NCBI RefSeq assembly: GCF_015999545.1
Contig: NZ_CP065546.1
Span: forward strand, 4,372,001-4,436,000
Source: Lysinibacillus sp. JNUCC-52
GTDB lineage: Bacteria > Bacillota > Bacilli > Bacillales_A > Planococcaceae
Direction: 5' to 3'
Length of the DNA: 64,000 bases
The stretch's first letter is position 1. Each line of letters begins with the position of its first letter. The notes under the pieces were generated by a model. The model saw only the letters and a list, made by a program, of their open reading frames with translations, did not search any database and had not been told where the DNA came from. Below are positions 62,088 to 64,000 of this stretch, piece by piece. The translations under genes were made by a program, and so were the position numbers.

Positions 62088-62124
62088 AAATGGTGTACTA
62101 GATTATTTCTAGTACACCATTTTT
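62088..62124 (+). terminator. Terminator of the LTA synthase gene
   Basis: AAATGGTGTACTAG pairs with CTAGTACACCATTT, followed by TTATG. The repeat motif at 62127 begins immediately after. Confidence 0.9.
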
Positions 62125-62126
62125 AT

Positions 62127-62275
62127 GTGCCAGTCACCCAAACAATTCTGAAAATTTACCAATCGAGTAGACTCCTGCGGGAACATACAAAATGTAAGAC
62201 ACAACAAGCCGCGCGACAGCGAGGGTTGTGGCTTACATTTGTACCCGCGGAAAGCGAAGTGGAATTTTACGATTT
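62127..62275. repeat. Composite intergenic repeat with GC-rich core
   Basis: GTGCCAGTCAC (62127-62137) and AAACAATTCTG (62140-62150), then a GC-rich core from about 62160 (GACTCCTGCGGGAAC ... GCGAGGGTTGTGGCTTAC ... CCCGCGGAAAGCGAAGTGGA). The core is the inverse of the 138-bp repeats at 12324 and 12560. No right-hand motif copy is seen. Confidence 0.82.
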
Positions 62276-62388
62276 AGAAAGGTAACACAATGGGAGGAAA
62301 ACAGCCCAATAAAATAGTAAAATGCACCTAATACTGCTTTGCTAGATGATTTTCACTATGTGTAAGGGCGTACAGGATATTTACTAAC

Positions 62389-62925
62389 TTAAAGATTCGA
62401 TATTAATTGTTGTAAGTGTTCATGTGTCAGTTGCCCTTTAATTGTATGCTTTAAAACACCTTCCGTATCAATAATAAAGGTTGTAGGGTAGGCCAAAACT
62501 TCAAAAGATTTACCAAGTGATCGATCGTTATCTAAAAAAATAGGGAACTTCAAATCATATAATTGCTGAAATTTAATAGCATTTTCACGACTATCATTAG
62601 AAGTGGCATTAATCGCTAATAACTCAACATTAGCAGGCTTCTGCTCATAAAAAGTATTGAGGTCTGGCGCTTCTTCCTGACAAGGTCCACACCAAGATGC
62701 CCAAAAATTAATAACAAGAATTTTACCTTTATAATCATGGAGTGTCGTCGTTGATTCATCTAAACGAGTTAATGACGTATTAAAGTTAATCGACTTAGAA
62801 CCGCTTTGTTGATCTACAATCAATTTTGGTGATTCCTCTTTAAATAACTGGTTCTTCACTGTAATGCCTATTAGAGATAAGACTACTAATAATGAAATAA
62901 CGATAAAAATGTTTTTCCGTTTCAT
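62389..62925 (-). CDS. TlpA/ResA-family membrane-anchored thiol-disulfide oxidoreductase
   Basis: A 178-aa protein: an N-terminal anchor (residues 5-24) and an extracytoplasmic AhpC/TSA-type thioredoxin domain. The active site W78-C79-G-P-C82 is intact, with the cis-Pro loop LAYPTTFIID near 143. It is likely a thiol reductant for exported proteins, for example in cytochrome c maturation like ResA, but no res or ccd genes are nearby. ATG 62925 has AAAGGAG; a longer in-frame start overlaps it. It is a single gene. Confidence 0.88.
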   Translation of the reverse strand: MKRKNIFIVISLLVVLSLIGITVKNQLFKEESPKLIVDQQSGSKSINFNTSLTRLDESTTTLHDYKGKILVINFWASWCGPCQEEAPDLNTFYEQKPANVELLAINATSNDSRENAIKFQQLYDLKFPIFLDNDRSLGKSFEVLAYPTTFIIDTEGVLKHTIKGQLTHEHLQQLISNL

Positions 62926-63071
62926 GACAATCTCCTTTATGTATTTGTTAGGAATCAATAATTCATAAATTATTGTTCCATTTCTTCAAAATACTTACTT
63001 ATATCATAACGTAATTTTTTAAAAGTTACCTCCTAATTTTAAACATTTATTTGTAGGTAATTTACGACATA

Positions 63072-63109
63072 GAAAAAGAGCAGTCTCACATAGAGACTGC
63101 TCTTTTTCT
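63072..63109. terminator. Terminator after the DUF2759 gene
   Basis: GAAAAAGAGCAGTCTC (63072-63087) pairs with GAGACTGCTCTTTTTC (63093-63108), a 16-bp perfect stem. Confidence 0.92.
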
Positions 63110-63118
63110 GTCTAAATT

Positions 63119-63298
63119 TTAGTGTAACGTTGGTGGATATCCGCTATGAATGATTGTCATAATGACGAACCAGCCGAATACTCCAGCACTCGCTAAGTTG
63201 AAAACAATACTTAGTAAGTTCTTTTCTTTAATTGCTTGGAATGTACCAACGACAGCAAAAATCGCTACTAGACCAAAAATAACCATTAATAAGTTCAT
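63119..63298 (-). CDS. DUF2759-like small membrane protein
   Basis: A 59-aa protein with two membrane helices (about 3-20 and 33-50) separated by a charged turn (TFQAIKEKNLLS), ending IIHSGYPPTLH. The length and pattern fit the DUF2759 (YqgW-type) proteins next to yqgX in Bacillus. Function unknown. ATG 63298 is preferred, with AAAGGAG upstream; a long in-frame extension would cover the leader. It is divergent from yqgX. Confidence 0.72.
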   Translation of the reverse strand: MNLLMVIFGLVAIFAVVGTFQAIKEKNLLSIVFNLASAGVFGWFVIMTIIHSGYPPTLH

Positions 63299-63466
63299 TA
63301 AAAAAGACACTCCTTTCGACATCAGAAAATGAATGTCGTAAACAATATTCCTCCTTAATTGTAAACGTTCTACCTGTTTTTGTCGAGGACTATTATAGAG
63401 CAAAGTATGAACTTTTATCGTCAAATTGTGGCAAAGAATGTATAATATGAAGTTGAGGTGATAAGT

Positions 63467-64000
63467 ATGATGAACGTACGAAGCTATTCCCTTGGACCAG
63501 TCCAAACGAATTGTTATATCGTATCGAATAAAGAGAAAGAATGTTTAATTTTTGATCCAGGAGAAGAAGCTGCAAAAATTATTAAAGCAATTCGCAGTAA
63601 TGGACTGAAGCCAATAGGCATTTTTCTAACGCATGCCCATTTTGATCATATTGGTGCGGTGGATGAAGTAAGGGAGACTTTTAATATTCCGCTATGGATT
63701 CACGAAAAAGAGGTAAGCTGGCTAGGTGACCCGACGAAAAATGGCTCTAGTAAATATGCGGCATTACCAGATTATACAGTAGCAGCTCCTGCTGAGGAAC
63801 ATATTATTAAACAAGAACAGCAATTTGAAATAAGTAATTTCGTTTTTAAGGCAGTATTTACACCTGGACATTCACCTGGTAGTATTTCATATATTTTCGA
63901 ACAGGATGGATTTGCCATTGTTGGAGATACATTATTTGAGCAAGGAGTAGGACGTACAGATTTACTTGGTGGATCGACTAAACTATTACTTGCATCCATT
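63467..64000 (+). CDS. yqgX: Metallo-beta-lactamase-fold hydrolase (YqgX), truncated by window end
   Basis: The first 178 codons of a glyoxalase II-like hydrolase. The metal-binding motif T-H-A-H-F-D-H (H56, H58, D60, H61) is followed by H135 in FTPGHSPGS and D155 in IVGDTLF. It is a soluble enzyme, likely acting on thioesters such as S-lactoyl-bacillithiol, which is inferred from relatives. Start ATG 63467 or the adjacent ATG 63470 follows GAGGTGAT. The right part lies beyond the window. Confidence 0.92.
   Translation, partial: MMNVRSYSLGPVQTNCYIVSNKEKECLIFDPGEEAAKIIKAIRSNGLKPIGIFLTHAHFDHIGAVDEVRETFNIPLWIHEKEVSWLGDPTKNGSSKYAALPDYTVAAPAEEHIIKQEQQFEISNFVFKAVFTPGHSPGSISYIFEQDGFAIVGDTLFEQGVGRTDLLGGSTKLLLASI

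Overview
The window looks like the chromosome of a low-GC, spore-forming Bacillales bacterium close to Lysinibacillus or its Bacillaceae/Planococcaceae relatives. This is inferred from AT-rich DNA, strong AGGAGG-type ribosome binding sites, frequent GTG/TTG starts, a T-box leader, Bacillus-type Pho and Zur operators, and gene order. The order cshB-nfo ... znuCB-zur ... yqfW-ispG-yqfZ ... DUF456-sodA-pbpA-pstSCAB-phoU ... rpmG-yqgN-yqgQ-(LTA synthase) ... yqgX follows the B. subtilis yqfR-to-yqgX segment. Blocks of other genes are inserted between nfo and zur and between zur and yqfW.

Layout. 0-6.3 kb: the Kdp high-affinity K+ system, with the sensor kinase kdpD (cut by the left edge) divergent from two micro-genes (a 29-aa membrane peptide and kdpF) and kdpABC. 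6.3-9.9 kb: a butanediol-dehydrogenase-like enzyme, then cshB and nfo. 10-17 kb: amj, a VOC protein, a membrane protein/XRE regulator pair, two GC-rich 138-bp repeats, and an accessory operon of two near-identical secreted 130-aa proteins followed by three membrane proteins and an ABC ATPase. 17-19.4 kb: zinc uptake (znuC, znuB, zur) behind a Zur box. 19.4-39.3 kb: serC, isochorismatase-like hydrolase, PCYCGC lipoprotein, YhgE/Pip-type membrane protein, thioredoxin, TPR protein, MASE3-GGDEF-EAL protein, malic enzyme, proline biosynthesis, heme O synthase, PP1-type phosphatase, CNNM/CBS protein and a MerR regulator that appears to start at AUU.

39.4-48 kb: yqfW, ispG, a yqfZ-like gene, DUF1189, Na/Pi cotransporter, DUF456, sodA and a class B PBP. 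48-53 kb: the pst-phoU operon behind five Pho-box hexamers on an exact 10-bp period, preceded by a five-unit array of an 11-bp motif on an exact 21-bp period. 53-58 kb: an orphan ViaA-like VWA protein, an MscS channel, and trpE-trpG behind a T-box leader whose specifier reads UGG (Trp). 58-64 kb: two coiled-coil/membrane proteins, L33, 5-formyl-THF cyclo-ligase, YqgQ, LTA synthase, a TlpA-type thioredoxin, DUF2759 and the start of yqgX.

A dispersed composite repeat recurs between genes: GTGCCWGKCAC followed by AAACAATTCTG, often flanking a GC-rich palindromic core bounded by ATCCACTT/AAGTGGAT. One copy supplies the last codons and stop of trpG. No rRNA, tRNA, CRISPR array, transposase or prophage was seen. 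The best candidate for an undescribed system is the duplicated secreted-protein/ABC operon at 12.7-16.8 kb. The AUU-start regulator and the 21-bp array are the next most unusual signals.
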